This document shows positions 1 to 11,520 of a DNA stretch of 64,000 nt, in pieces. The number at the start of each line of letters is the position of its first letter. Position 1 is the stretch's first letter. A program made the translations under genes and the position numbers. The stretch comes from Euonymus europaeus. Lineage: Eukaryota; Streptophyta; Magnoliopsida; Celastrales; Celastraceae. The stretch is taken from assembly GCA_963580455.1 (NCBI GenBank), contig OY756967.1:6594501-6658500 (forward strand), in the 5' to 3' direction. Below the pieces are notes generated by a model. The model searched no databases, was not told the origin of the DNA, and saw nothing but the letters and a program-made list of their open reading frames with translations.

Positions 1-232
1 ATTATTAGTTCATTAGAGTTTAGCGAATCCGTTTTTCGAAGGGTTGAACACTTATTGTTTAGGTTACAACATGGAAATCCAATACACAAATTCGTTAGAG
101 TTTAGTGAATCTGTTTCCATTAGCATTTAACACTTTTTACTTAGGGTACAACATGAAAATCATATACACTAGCATATTAAGGTTTTGCGAATTAGTTTCC
201 CTTAAGATTTAGCACTTATTGTTTAGATAAGT
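1..232. repeat. Degenerate tandem repeat, about 85-bp unit, roughly 3 copies
   Basis: Three successive blocks (about 1-88, 89-171 and 172-232) share the same order of words: a TTAGAGTTTAGYGAATC-like start, a 'TAGCACTTATTGTTTAG'-like middle and a 'TACAACATGRAAATC' end. The third copy is incomplete and may begin before the window for the first. No coding potential is visible. The array is diverged, so it is an old duplication. Confidence 0.7.
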
Positions 233-1293
233 GTTAAATATCAAAAGAATCCAAGGTGATTAGTTGGTGTTGTGGTATTACATTTTATTCTAAATATTTC
301 AAAGAACGAAAAATACAGCAGAAGGAAGGAAGGAGGAAGAAGGAGATAGAAGGGCATTTTGGTAAGTTTGTAAGTGCTGTCTTTTTTTTCTTTAGTTTTT
401 TTGACTTGTCCTTATTGGAATACAACTCTTAGTTTTTGTCCCTATGAGTAAAAAAAGCCTTAGAAAAAAGCATGTCTACTTGTTACCATATCTAATTGAT
501 TATATGATTAATATATTCTTTTGAGATAATTTAGTTTTTTGGTATCAAATTGATTTCATTGGTTTTCTTTATTGCATTGATATACATGTTATTTATGATA
601 GCTTGAATGTTTGCTACATATAACGTCTGCAAAAGGGTTCATTTGCAATACGTATATATATTTGTGTGTTATTATCAAAAATTGTTGTTTTACAGATTAT
701 ATTTTTATCGATAGTACTAGTTATCCCTAAAAATAAAAATAAGTGTCCCTATGTACATAATACATATATGGCAGGCCACGTAGGAAAGTTGTGTCATCAA
801 TTTTGAATTTCCAAAAGTCAAAAGCTAAAGAATTACTAAAGCTTACCACAATACGATAACTATAGTTACCTGAAACAGTTTCTCACAAATTGATTTATGA
901 AATCCATTCAGACATTTGCACAATAAATTTGCTTCGGTAGCTCCATCGTTTCCTTAGTTTTTTCACACTTTCTTCTCTATCTCTGCTATGTTTTCTCCAT
1001 CATCTATGACATGATCTGCTTTTCTCCAAAAACTTTTGTGTTTGCTTTGGCCATTGCTGGTTTTAGCTCCTCCGTGTGTCAATGGTTTTAGCTCCTCCGT
1101 CCTCCTATGGTGGCTTTGCTAGTGAGCTGCTTCTTTTTCCCCTCCGCAAACAATTTCAAGATCTGAAAGTTAATTTCAGTATGGGAAATTACATTGTGGA
1201 ATATACCATTTCAATTAAATGGGTTTTGATTTTGAATAGCCGAAATTGAACCTTTTTTTTTGACAAATTAGATAAAAAAATTTTGTTTAGATT
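233..1293. other. Gene-free AT-rich stretch
   Basis: I see no ORF with recognisable similarity here. The stretch holds homopolymer A/T runs and a short local duplication near 1056-1103, where the words 'GGTTTTAGCTCCTCCG' occur twice. The similarity to the RIO2 gene begins just after it. Confidence 0.5.
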
Positions 1294-1585
1294 AGGCAAG
1301 TTGATTGATAGTGAGTATTTACTAACTTTTAGCAGGCAATGAAAAGACAACCCTCCTTTTGACAAGTGTGAAGTGTGGTCATTGGTTTAAGTAATCCTAG
1401 CTGCAAGCATAAGCTCAATGTCTTTTCAAGCAAAAGAAAAATAGTTGAAGTATTGTTATTGATGACTCTTTTGTGTTGGTAGTAATCATTTACTTAATGT
1501 CAAAGAGTAAAAGGAAACCCGACCTTGTGTTTCAGCTTTGGATTTGGGAAATTTTATTCATTAGATTTTGACATGTCAACATCAA

Positions 1586-2165
1586 TGTTGAGAAATTTGG
1601 ATCAAATAGTATAATCTCAAATTCCCCTCCCAGGAACTTCTTTAAACAAAATAGAAAATACACAACACAAGAATTATAGTGGAAACTCCAAACCGGAGAA
1701 AAACCACTTTTGTTGTCAAAAGACAATCAGAGACAATTTTACTATGTGGAAAATTGTTACAACCACACTCTCAGTAACTTTCTCACACCCAAAAAACAAA
1801 GAAAACAATTACAAGCCCAAGAGAATTTTCCCACAAAATTCTCTCACTCAAAACCACTCATACAAGTTTTTCTCTCATTTTTGGATGATATTTAGCACCT
1901 AGTGAACTACTCAATTTATAGATGCATAAAGTTCATCCTTGGTACATATTTTCAACAATGGCATTTGCCAACCATTCAACAATGGCATTTGCCAAACTTT
2001 CAACCATTCAACAATGGTTATTGGCCTAACAAGCTTGAATTCAACAACAATGGTTGTTGGCCTAACAAGCTTGAATTCAACAACAATGGTTGTTGGCCTA
2101 ACAAGCATGCATTTTGCATGTGGATGTTACTAACAAACCAATATTATTTTTCATCAATCACAACA
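1586..2165 (-). repeat. 3' LTR of the gag-only element
   Basis: On the minus strand this is the downstream LTR. It is nearly identical to 3349-3931 and bounded by TGTTG/CAACA. It contains about three copies of a 34-36-bp unit ending in GGCCTAACAAGC (about 2010-2106). Confidence 0.93.
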
Positions 2166-2517
2166 ATCTCCACCTTGATTAAAAATAAACATAGTTACTC
2201 CACAACACTGTCTACTCCAATAGTCATAATTCTCCGCACCGAGAATTATCATACTCCACCATAAAGAGTACACTCACTTAGAATTAATCACCAATTCTAA
2301 GAATTTCACACGGCTCATGTCGAAAACTTACTAAAAAATTATGGCACAACTCCCACGTTTGGCTTTCCCGGAAGTTCATCAGTCATCGACAAGTATTTTC
2401 CACCACACACCTTGCATCAATGCCAAACCAATGCCTGTGTGCAAACTATGGATCCACTAGCAGTAACACATCCTCTTTCATGGCAACTAGTGGCATGCCA
2501 TGAGGATTTACTTGCCT

Positions 2518-3305
2518 TCACACAACATCAACATCATCTCCCCAACGAGAGACACTGTTAGCGTCACCAGAGCTACTTGCCGAACCAGCTCCACCTTTTG
2601 GACAATTTCTTTTGAGATGTCCAGACTGACCACACCCCCAGCACACCACCTTCTTTTTCATGGAATTCTTCTTCCAAGATTCAGCTACTATTGCTGAGTT
2701 TTCTGCAGGTGGAACATTATTTCCACCACTCAGCCTTTTCTCTTCAGAGAAAAGCTTTCCAGTAACTTCTGAAAAAATTATTTTTTCCTTCCCATGAATC
2801 AATATAGGTTTCATGTGCTCATAAGAATATGGAAGAGACCAGATAAGCCTTAAAGCTATATCTTCATCATCCATCTTAACACCAATAGACTCAAGTTCAG
2901 TGACAATCCCATTGAGAACACTCAAATGATCTGAAATCGTGGTTCCTTCACTCATACGTAATGTATGAAATTGCTCCTTCAGGTACACACGACTTGAAAT
3001 ACCTTTTGACTGGTACAATTCTTCAAGTTTTTTCCAGAGCTCTTTGGTTGTAGATAATCCATGCACATTAGCAAGAATATTTTTAGCCAAACACAGTCGA
3101 ATTGTGCTTGCAGCTCTTAGATCAAGATCTTCCCAACCATCATCGATCACAGAGCTTTAGAATCACTACTGGAATCAATGACTGGTTTCCCTTTCAATGC
3201 CTTGTGTAACCCGGATTGAATTAACACATCTTTGACTTGAATTTGCCATAAGCCAAAGTTGATTCTCCCATCAAACTTTTCGATACCAAATTTAACGCTT
3301 GTCAT
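2518..3305 (-). pseudogene. Copia gag polyprotein remnant with CCHC zinc knuckle
   Basis: The reading frame most likely begins at the minus-strand ATG at 3305, shortly after the primer-binding site. It opens with a gag N-terminus of the type 'KFDGRINFGLWQIQVKDVL', then shifts frame near 3155. A 210-residue stretch continues from there to 2518. That stretch has the plant Copia gag signature 'WEDLDLRAASTIRLCL', a long helical middle, and a CCHC nucleic-acid knuckle CWGCGQSGHLKRNC near its end. Gag would package element RNA in virus-like particles. The single frameshift makes this copy probably non-coding as it stands. The low-complexity Ser/Ala-rich tail ends without any protease domain. Confidence 0.85.
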
Positions 3306-3348
3306 TTATGCCTTAAGAAACCTAGAATCTCCCGGCTCCGATACCAGT

Positions 3349-3931
3349 TGTTGAGAAATTTGGATCAAATGGTATAATCTCAAATTCCCCTCCCAGGAAC
3401 TTCTTTAAACAAAATAGAAAATACACAACACAAGAATTATAGTGGAAACTCCAAACCGGAGAAAAACCACTTTTGTTGTCAAAAGACAACCAGAGACAAT
3501 TTTACTATCTGGAAAATTGTTACAACCACACTCTCAGTAACTTTCTCACACACCCAAAAAACAAAGAAAACAATTACAAGCCCAAGGGAATTTTTCCCAC
3601 AAAATTCTCTCACTCAAAACCACTCATACAAGTTTTTCTCTCATTTTTGGATGATATTTAGCACCTAGTGAACTACTCAATTTATAGATGCATAAAGTTC
3701 ATCCTTGGTACATATTTTCAACAATGGCATTTGCCAACCATTCAACAATGACATTTGCCAAACTTTCAACCATTCAACAATGGTTATTGGCCTAACAAGC
3801 TTGAATTCAACAACAATGGTTGTTGGCCTAACAAGCTTGAATTCAACAACAATGGTTGTTGGCCTAACAAGCATGCATTTTGCATGTGGATGTTACTAAC
3901 AAACCAATATTATTTTTCATCAATCACAACA
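3349..3931 (-). repeat. 5' LTR of the gag-only element
   Basis: This is the upstream LTR in element orientation. A minus-strand TATA-like sequence CTATAAATT lies at 3679-3687, fitting a minus-strand promoter. The same 34-36-bp tandem units occur at about 3776-3873. Confidence 0.93.
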
Positions 3932-4230
3932 ATCAACTATTATGTTCCCCCATTTGAAGCTTAATTTTAACACTGTTATAGTTTTTTACCAAATTTTAGA
4001 GAGAATTCCATTCATTATGCCTTGTTGTTGTTCCTAACTGTCAGTTCCTCTTCCGTGATCTTTCCACTTTCCATCTTCCTCATGTTCGACTTTTCTTTTA
4101 CTTTTACCCAACGTATTGATGATACTGAAGATTTAGATGAGACTGAACGACCTTTGTTTTCTACAATAGCCAGAACTGTTGATTTTCTAGATAAGGAACT
4201 TGCTCCTAGTGGGTTTACATGAAAGGATCA

Positions 4231-4594
4231 TGAAACAGAGAGGTATCTAGCTGCTGGCTGCTCGTGTGTTGAGGAAGCTTCAGTTATTGTTGGGTTGTGA
4301 TTCATTGCTTGGCTATTCATTTGGGCTTCCTTATTTTATATGTTTGGGCTTGTATTAGTTTAGGCCTTTCTATTTGAATCCTTTAGTATTCATTGTTTTT
4401 ACTATAGCGAAAGTCATATAATTTTGACCGTTAGAGTTTGTTTCTCTTTATAAATGGCTTTTAGCCGTTGTACCTGTAAGCAAGCAATGAGATTACTCAT
4501 CACTTGTGCTCTCTTCTTCCTCTGAATTTCTTCTCTCTTATCTGCATTTCTAAGCTCACAGCAATGTCTTATAATAATAATAACAATTATTTCA
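4231..4594 (+). repeat. 5' LTR of Copia element
   Basis: It is 364 bp, bounded by TG..CA, with a TATA-like TATAAAT at about 4449-4455. The primer-binding site follows with no gap. Confidence 0.93.
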
Positions 4595-7500
4595 TGGTAT
4601 CAGAGCCTCAAGATCCTCAACATCTGCTGCTGCTCTCTACTTCATCTTCCATCACAACACCTGTTAATCCATTACTAGTTTTTCAAGCAGTTTCTGAAGC
4701 AACAAATTTCATGAGAGGTATTCCTTCTTTTTCTAACAATCCTCCTCTATCTTTGGGACTTGGATTGAACACCCACTCTACAAATAATACCACATCTGTT
4801 ACCACAGAATTTCTTAGATCTTCTCAACCTCAACCACCACTTTTACCAACCCCTTCACATTTCAACACACCATCTTACATGAATCAATTCTCCATCCCAA
4901 CTTCTTCTGCTAACCCCTTCAATAATCCTTATCTTTTTTTACCTGCTGATATTTCTACTCCAAAAATCATCACCATTGAACTCAATGGAACAATTACCAT
5001 GTTTGGAGCAGAAATTTTCTAACTGCTCTAGAGACTAGAAACAAAGAAGGTTTTATTAATGGAACTCTGCCAGTTCCAGATACAAATCATCCAAATTTTC
5101 AACTTTGGAAACAAGGAAATAGTTTGATCAAAACTTGGATAACTAACTCTGTTTCTCCTTCTATCCAAGTTAGTATCTCCAGCTGGCACTCAGCAAAAGA
5201 TTTATGGTTGGATCTTAAAAATCGCTATTCAGCTATCAATGGCACAAGGGTCTTTGAAATTTACAGAGAGGTTGCAAACATTAGACAAAAGTCAATGTCT
5301 ATAACAGACTATTTTCTAAGCTTAAGGGGATGTGGGATGAACTACAAGAATATGAGGCTTGTGGTGATTGTACCTGTGGTCAAGTTGCTCAATACAAGGC
5401 AAAGAAAGAAAAGAAACATCTTATGCAGTTCCTATTGGGTCTCAGTGACATGTTCAGTCATGTGAGCAGTCAAATATTGATCATGAATCCTCTACCTTCA
5501 GTCACTACAGCCTTCAACATTATTCTCCAAGAAGAGAGAAAACAAAAAGTTACTCAAGGAGATGGAAACATTGAAGAAAGCATGGCTATGGCTGTCAAAG
5601 CCTTCACTCAATCTAATTTCAGTCAAGGTAACAAAGCTCCAGTTAAAAAAAAAACTAATAGTGAAGCTTTTAGAAAAAATGCAGATCAAGGATCCAAGTC
5701 ATCCCAAGCAAATAAGGAGGGTTTATTTTGCAATTATTGCAAAAAGACCAATCACACGATTGACAAGTGTTTTAAGATTCATGGTTACCCTCCCAACAAG
5801 AGACAGAAGCAGAATTCAAATCAGCAAAATATGAAAAGCTATTCAGTAAATCAAGTGGAGACTTCACAATCAAAGCTGCTGGATCAACCTACTCATCTTG
5901 ATCTCAATAATGATCAATTTCAACAAATCATCACATTTCTCAGAAACAAGATGAATGGCAATGATACAGTACTAGAAGGGCAGCAATACTTAGCTATTGC
6001 GGCTGCAGTAGCAGGTAACATTTCCTCCCAACTTCCTTTAAATTTAAAAAGATGGATTGTTGATAGTGTTGCTTCAGATCATGTCATTTGTCATGCATCT
6101 CTATTTCATACATATTATGAAGTTACTAACTCATATGTTCACCTCCCTAATGGAGACAAACATTTAATTTCACACATAGGCACAGTGAAGCTCACTAGTG
6201 ATATAACTCTAAAACATCTTCTTTGTGTACCTTCATTCACATTCAATCTAATTTCTATTAGTAAACTAACCCAGGATAATGATTATTTAATTATATTCAC
6301 AAAAGAAAAATGTTTAATGCAGGATCTAGCCACCTTGAAGAAAATTGGGATGAGGATGATGCATAAAGGGTTATATCTCTTCAGCCAAGACCACAAAGTC
6401 AACTCGATTTAGGTTATTTTGCATTTGTCAACACTACTGTAAATGCCAAGATATGGCATATGAGTTTAGGTCACCCTTCTCAAAATGTGTCTAGAATGTT
6501 GTCTCTAGGTTTTGATCCTAAACTCAAAGATTGTAATGACTGTTTATTTGGAAAAATGAAGAGAAAACCCTTTTCTATTAGTACCACTTCATCTCATGAA
6601 TGTTTTCAACTAATTCATATGGATATATGGGGTCCTAATTCAATTACATCTATTGATGGTTTTAGATTTTTTCTTACCATAGTAGATGATTATTCACGTA
6701 TGACATGGATATTCCTAATGCATTCTAAAGATGAAACCAGGAACCACATAAAGGGATTTATAAACTATGTTAAAAACCATTTTCATACTACAATTAAGAC
6801 AATTAGGAGTGATAATGGAAATGAATTTTCCATGACAGAATTTTACCTTACTCAAGGAATAATGCACCAAAAATCCTGTCCATATACACCCCAACAAAAT
6901 GGGGTGGTGGAAAGGAAACATCAACACTTGCTTAATGTAGCAAGAACACTTAGACTACAAAGTGGATTAGGAGAAGAATTTTGGTCCTATTGTATTAATA
7001 CTGCAGTCTATATTATTAATAGACTTCCCACTCATATATTAGATAGTAAATCACCTTTTCAAATTCTAAATAATACTTTAGTTTATTATAGCAACTTAAG
7101 AACTTTTGGTTGTTATTGTATTGCAAAAAATAATAAACATGCTTCTTCTAAATTTCAATCTAGGGCAACGCCTTGCATTTTCTTCGGGTATCCCATAGGG
7201 TTTAAAGGGTACAGACTTTTAGATTTACACACACATGAATGCTTCATATCCAGGGATGTACATTTTATAGAAGATGAATTTCCTTTCAAAAACAAAATTA
7301 ATTCTAACAATTCACACAATTCAACCACTGAACAAAACACTCAACCTTTAATCTTAGAAGAATCTGTTACTGATTCTCAGATAGATAAAAATCAAAATAC
7401 AAGAACTAAAAGAAAACCTGCATACTTAACAGATTATTATTGTGATTCTGTGTCTTCATCTGTAAATTATGCATCATCTGTATTGCATAACATTCAGTCC

Positions 7501-9087
7501 TCGGATCATTTTCTTGCTGCCATTGTTAAACATCCTGAGCCTACAAAATACAAAGATGCTTTACAAAATCAAAATTGGTGTAAGGCAATGCAAGCTAAAA
7601 TGAAAGCTTTGCAAGATAACAATACTTGGCAGATTACTCTTCTTCCTTCAGGAAGAAGAGCTATAGGATGCAAGTGGATTTATAAAGTAAAATACAATGT
7701 AGATGGTACAGTAGAAAGATATAAAGCTAGGTTAGTTGCTCAGGGTTATAGTCAAAGCCAGGGATTTGATTATAAGGAGACATTTGCTCCTGTAGTTAAA
7801 ATCACCACTGTCAGATTATTTTTAACCTTAGCTGCTATGAACAATTGGCATGTGCATCATTTAGATGTTCATAATGTATTTTTGAATGGAGATTTAGATG
7901 AGGATGTTTATATGAAAATCCCTCCAGGTTTTAAACATTCAACTGATTTAGATACTAAGAACAAATATGTATGTAAACTCAATAAATCCATATATGGATT
8001 AAAACAAGCTAGTAGACAATGGAATCAAAAATGTAGGAATGTTTTACTGAATTATGGTTTTACACAATCTAAAGCAGATTATTCTTTATTCTTTTATAAT
8101 TATAAGGGTAGTAAAATTATTTTATTACTTTATGTAGATGACATGGCTATAGGGGGAGACAACTTAGATCTTATCAATAACATTAAAACTTACATAGGAT
8201 CTTGCTTCAAATTAAAGACCTTGGTCCTCTTAAATACTTCTTAGGTTTAGAAATAAATAGGTCAACCAATGGTCTAAGTATCACTCAAAGAAAATATGCT
8301 CTTGATTTAATTAGAGATACAGGTTTAAAAAATTCCAAAATTAGCAATTCTCCTATTGACACTAATGCTAAGTTATCCTTATATGAAGGGAACAAACTAG
8401 ATGATCCATTGAAATACAGGAGAATTATTGGTAGACTCATTGTATCTCACTTTAACTAGACCAGATTTAAATTATTCAGTAAACACATTGAGTCAGTTCA
8501 TGCATCATCCAACAGATTTTCATATGAAAGCTGCTCTACGAATTCTTAAATATGTGAAAGGGACCTTGAATCAAGGTCTCCTATACTCTACCACTAACAA
8601 CATGCAGATACAAGGATATTGCGACTCAGATTGGGCAGCCTGCCCTGATACCAGGCGATCAGTGACAGGCTACTGCATCAAAATTGGAAATTCCTTGATT
8701 TCTTGGAAATCTAAGAAGCAAAAGACAGTTTCCAAGTCCTCAGCTGAAGCCGAATATCGTGCAATGGCTTCAGCAGTAGCAGAGTTGTCATGGCTTTATA
8801 ACCTACTCCATGAATTATAGATCAAGACACCTAATCCTATGATGCTCTTCTGTGATAATCAAGCAGCGATTCACATCGCAACTAATCCGGTCTTCAATGA
8901 GAGGACTAAGCACATCGAATTAGATCTACACTTTACAAGAGAAAAGGTTCAGAAAGGAATTATCAAACTAGCTCACCTCAAATCCATGGATCAACCAGGC
9001 GACCTCCTCACCAAGCCATTAGCTGTTAATCGAATCAAACATCTTCTTGCCAAGCTAAGCGTTATCCCAGAAAACCCTCAGCTTGCC
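4564..9087 (+). pseudogene. Copia gag-pol polyprotein, broken
   Basis: Coding blocks are: gag N-terminal, Asn/Ser/Pro-rich (to 5022); gag core in a second frame (5124-5465); a third frame (5330-6412) with the CCHC box CNYCKKTNHTIDKC and the protease; then 6460-8244 with the pre-integrase zinc region, integrase (motifs HMDIWGP, IVDDYSR, SDNGNEF and PQQNGVVERK) and reverse transcriptase with YVDDMAIGG; a frame change near 8210; and RNase H (CDSDWAACPDTRRSVTG, SSAEAEY) from 8428. At least four frame changes and an in-frame TAG at 8818-8820 break it. The protease active site reads WIVDSVASDH where D-S-G-A is expected, so the invariant Gly is replaced by Val. Integrase and RT catalytic acids can still be read. 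It probably makes no functional polyprotein. Confidence 0.93.
4595..4607 (+). promoter_or_regulatory. Primer-binding site (initiator tRNA-Met)
   Basis: TGGTATCAGAGCC lies immediately 3' of the 5' LTR. It matches the 3' end complement of plant initiator tRNA-Met, the usual Copia primer for minus-strand DNA synthesis. Confidence 0.93.
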
Positions 9088-9112
9088 GGGGGGGGTGGTG
9101 GGGGTTGGTTTG

Positions 9113-9375
9113 TGAAACAGAGAGGTATCTGGCTGCTGGCTGCTCGTGTGTTGAGGAAGCTTCAGTTATTGTTGGGTTGTGATATTGGGCTCATTAATTC
9201 ATTGCTTGGCTATTCATTTGGGCTTCCTTATTTTATATGTTGGGCTTGGTACCTGTGTAAGCAAGCAATGAGATTACTCATCACTTGTGCTCTCTTTTTC
9301 CTCTGAATTTCTTCTCTCTTATCTGCATTTCTAAGCTCATAGCAATGTCTTATAATAATAGTAACAATTATTTCA
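9113..9375 (+). repeat. 3' LTR of Copia element, shortened
   Basis: It is 263 bp, against 364 bp in the 5' LTR. The block running from the 'TGTTTGGGCTTG' word to the 'GTACCTGTAAGCAAGC' word is largely missing, including the TATA-like motif. A small extra block (ATTGGGCTCATTA) is present near 9183. A G-rich polypurine-like tract (about 9088-9111) precedes it. Confidence 0.9.
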
Positions 9376-11088
9376 GATCAGGATAAAATTGAGAAAGGTA
9401 AGCTGAATCATTTTTTGAATTTTCATGTTGTATGGCTGTTGTGTGGGGTAAGACAATACTGGATTGTTAGGACACTCAGTAAGATTCATGCATGCTAATG
9501 ATTCTGATATTATATTATATACTTTTACCTTTTGAATTGAAAGGAAAATTTATAAAAGGAGATTGATAGCGGCTGATGACCAACATGTTCTTACAAAATC
9601 GTGTTCATCAAACCATAAATCTTGATGAGATCCTGTCCATGCCAAACAGTTTTTTTTTTTTTGTCAAGCTCTTCATTATGTGATGTTCTTAATTGATTTT
9701 CACGATAAATGACTGCTGAAGTAAAGGGTTAATTATAAATGTAATTCAGATTTTTTTTGAAAAAATGGTCCATAATTTCCGTGTTGGTATGTGGGAATAA
9801 CTTATTGTATGATGTGACATTATGAATTTGAATTATTTAAAAATGTATAGTCATTTTTGGTGCAATTTAAACTTAAGAAGTCAATTTCGGAGCTCCCTTT
9901 TTGTAAAGTCTTATTAAAGACTCATATCTAATATGATTATAATTTTAAGCATTATGTTATCTTGCTTTTTTATGCAGTTCATTGAAGGAGGGGTTGATAG
10001 GGATGCTATTGTAGACAACCAAGGAGCTGAAGACAAAGGTGTCTCTGACTTAAATCAAACCAATGTCGAGGGCATTGACTCTATTAGCTTTCTGGAGGAG
10101 GTATGTTTTACCAGACCATTGTTCTGAAGTGTTTTCAAAGAACAACTTGCAAGATGGCTTTGGTCTAGGTTTTTTATTGGCTGCCTCGTGTTCAAGTGGT
10201 AGAGTTGTAAGGGTGCAACCTAAAGGTCACGTGTTTAATATCTAAAAATGGTCCCCCAACATATTATGTTGAGTAAGGTCTATATGCATAGTGCCAGTCT
10301 CCAACCCTGCCCACTGTGGAAGCCTTGTGCATGGGAGCTGTTCACCTTTTTTGCCTTCTTGATTGACTACATACATATGAGTTGCTCTTTCAAATACTTT
10401 TTGGCTTCTACTTCACTCTTTGGCTTAAGATGTTGAATTCTCCGTATGTGTGTTATGGATATGGATGAACTCAATGCTTATGTAATTTGATATGTTCTTA
10501 CTTGGATAACTCTATTTCTATCGTGGCAAATTTAGGCAGAACAAATTCTAAATTTCAATGGGGAAGTTAAATTAGAGGAGAGTAACAATGGCAATAAAGC
10601 AGGTCAAAACAGTGGGGATCTTTTCACCTGAAACATGACCTGTACAGGGCGACATCCAACATACTCCAAGCAGTGCATTTACTAAGCTACACAGATATCT
10701 AAGATTGACTTATGTTGTGTGATTTGTTTTGTAGCCTTGCATTCATATATTTTCTTGTTAAAGTTACTCTTAGGCTCGTGTCACTCTGCTCATGGATAAA
10801 GTCTTATAATCAAGTGCAAAGAAACAATTTTATGTTAGATTATTGGACATAGAAAGTTGGTTTAGAAAGTTAGTGTTTGAACTTAACAATTGTCAAGTAT
10901 TGAGGTGGCTATGTTGTTTGCGATATTTTAACACTTGCCCAATTTTGTTTCCAAGGAGAAAGATGACGAGGCCATGAATGATGAAGATCCCAATCTAACA
11001 AAGGGCTTGAACAAGCAGAGACGACGTGCCATAGCTTCAGCATATAAGGGTCAGAAGACATCTGCTTCCATAAATTCTTCGCCAATTA

Positions 11089-11520
11089 CAATAGTGCTAA
11101 AGTTGTTGGGCCATTAGTTGTTGATGTGCCTGTATTGAAAAATGTACGGAACAATATCTGATCAGATTTTGTTTGGTCACCACAGTTTAGTGACTATGGT
11201 TTGGTTTGTTCATAGCACGTACCCAGGCCTTATGCATAGAACGACAGCGTGTCAATCCAGTCAACATCCGAAACTAAAAATGATCATCATCTAGCGTGTT
11301 GACCAAGAAAATTGCAATCTCCAGATGTCATTTGTTTGAAAAGTCAATAGATGTATTGAAATACCCAAGAAAAATATGTCAGGAAATTGTGTTGCAGCAT
11401 TCGGCGCTACCCCTAGAAAACATGGCTGCTCGGGGTCCGCTATGAATTAATTACCAACAGACTCTGTTGTAGTGCATTTTCGACAATTAAAAATTATATT
11501 TTATTATTTAAAAATGCTGA
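11089..11520. other. Gene-free stretch
   Basis: This lies between the end of RIO2 pseudogene similarity and the tandem array. I see no domain-bearing ORF or repeat. Confidence 0.4.

Larger units (their letters stand above)
1586..3931 (-). mobile_element. Non-autonomous Copia-type LTR element with gag only (TR-GAG-like)
   Basis: Two LTRs of about 580 bp (1586-2165 and 3349-3931) begin TGTTG and end CAACA. They are flanked by the 5-bp target duplication ATCAA (1581-1585 and 3932-3936). On the minus strand a primer-binding site TGGTATCGGAGCC (3334-3346, initiator tRNA-Met type) follows the upstream LTR by 2 nt. A polypurine tract AAGGTGGAGAT (2166-2176) precedes the downstream LTR. The internal region is only about 1.18 kb and encodes a gag remnant, with no protease, integrase or reverse transcriptase. 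By eye the LTRs differ at about six positions plus two small indels, so insertion was recent. Movement would have needed proteins supplied by a related full-length element. It sits in the intron 9 copy of the RIO2 pseudogene. Confidence 0.93.
4231..9375 (+). mobile_element. Ty1/Copia LTR retrotransposon, decayed
   Basis: The 5' LTR (4231-4594) and 3' LTR (9113-9375) both begin TGAAACAGAGAGGTATCT and end in TTATTTCA. The target duplication GATCA (4226-4230, 9376-9380) matches the uninterrupted sequence in the RIO2 gene. A tRNA-Met primer-binding site TGGTATCAGAGCC (4595-4607) follows the 5' LTR directly. Domain order gag, protease, integrase, reverse transcriptase, RNase H is that of Copia. 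The coding region carries several frameshifts and a stop, so the element is non-autonomous now. The compact size (about 5.1 kb) and short LTR are like small plant Copia lineages, but I do not assign a lineage. It is inserted in the exon 10 copy of the RIO2 pseudogene. Confidence 0.95.
1294..11088 (+). pseudogene. Partial RIO2 kinase pseudogene (3' half) carrying two nested LTR elements
   Basis: This segment matches the intact RIO2 gene from inside intron 9 to the last exon (35853 to about 38195), once the insertions at 1586-3936 and 4231-9380 are removed. The exon 10 copy starts near 4089, the exon 11 copy is 9978-10100, the exon 12 copy is 10536-10619 and the exon 13 copy is 10956 to about 11088. 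It lacks the kinase core (exons 1-9). Several lesions are visible. The exon 10 acceptor CAG has become CAT. An Arg codon near 4219 has become TGA. A deletion of about 38 bp removes the end of exon 12 and its splice donor, leaving GGGGAT joined to CTTTTC. The last exon loses similarity before the stop codon. This is a segmental duplication of the neighbouring gene that was later used as a landing site. It is clearly non-functional as a kinase. Confidence 0.93.

Noticed and set aside
1902..2264. 120-residue open frame in the LTR of the gag-only element
   Set aside because: It is generated by the 34-36-bp tandem repeat and is duplicated in the other LTR; no protein family is visible.
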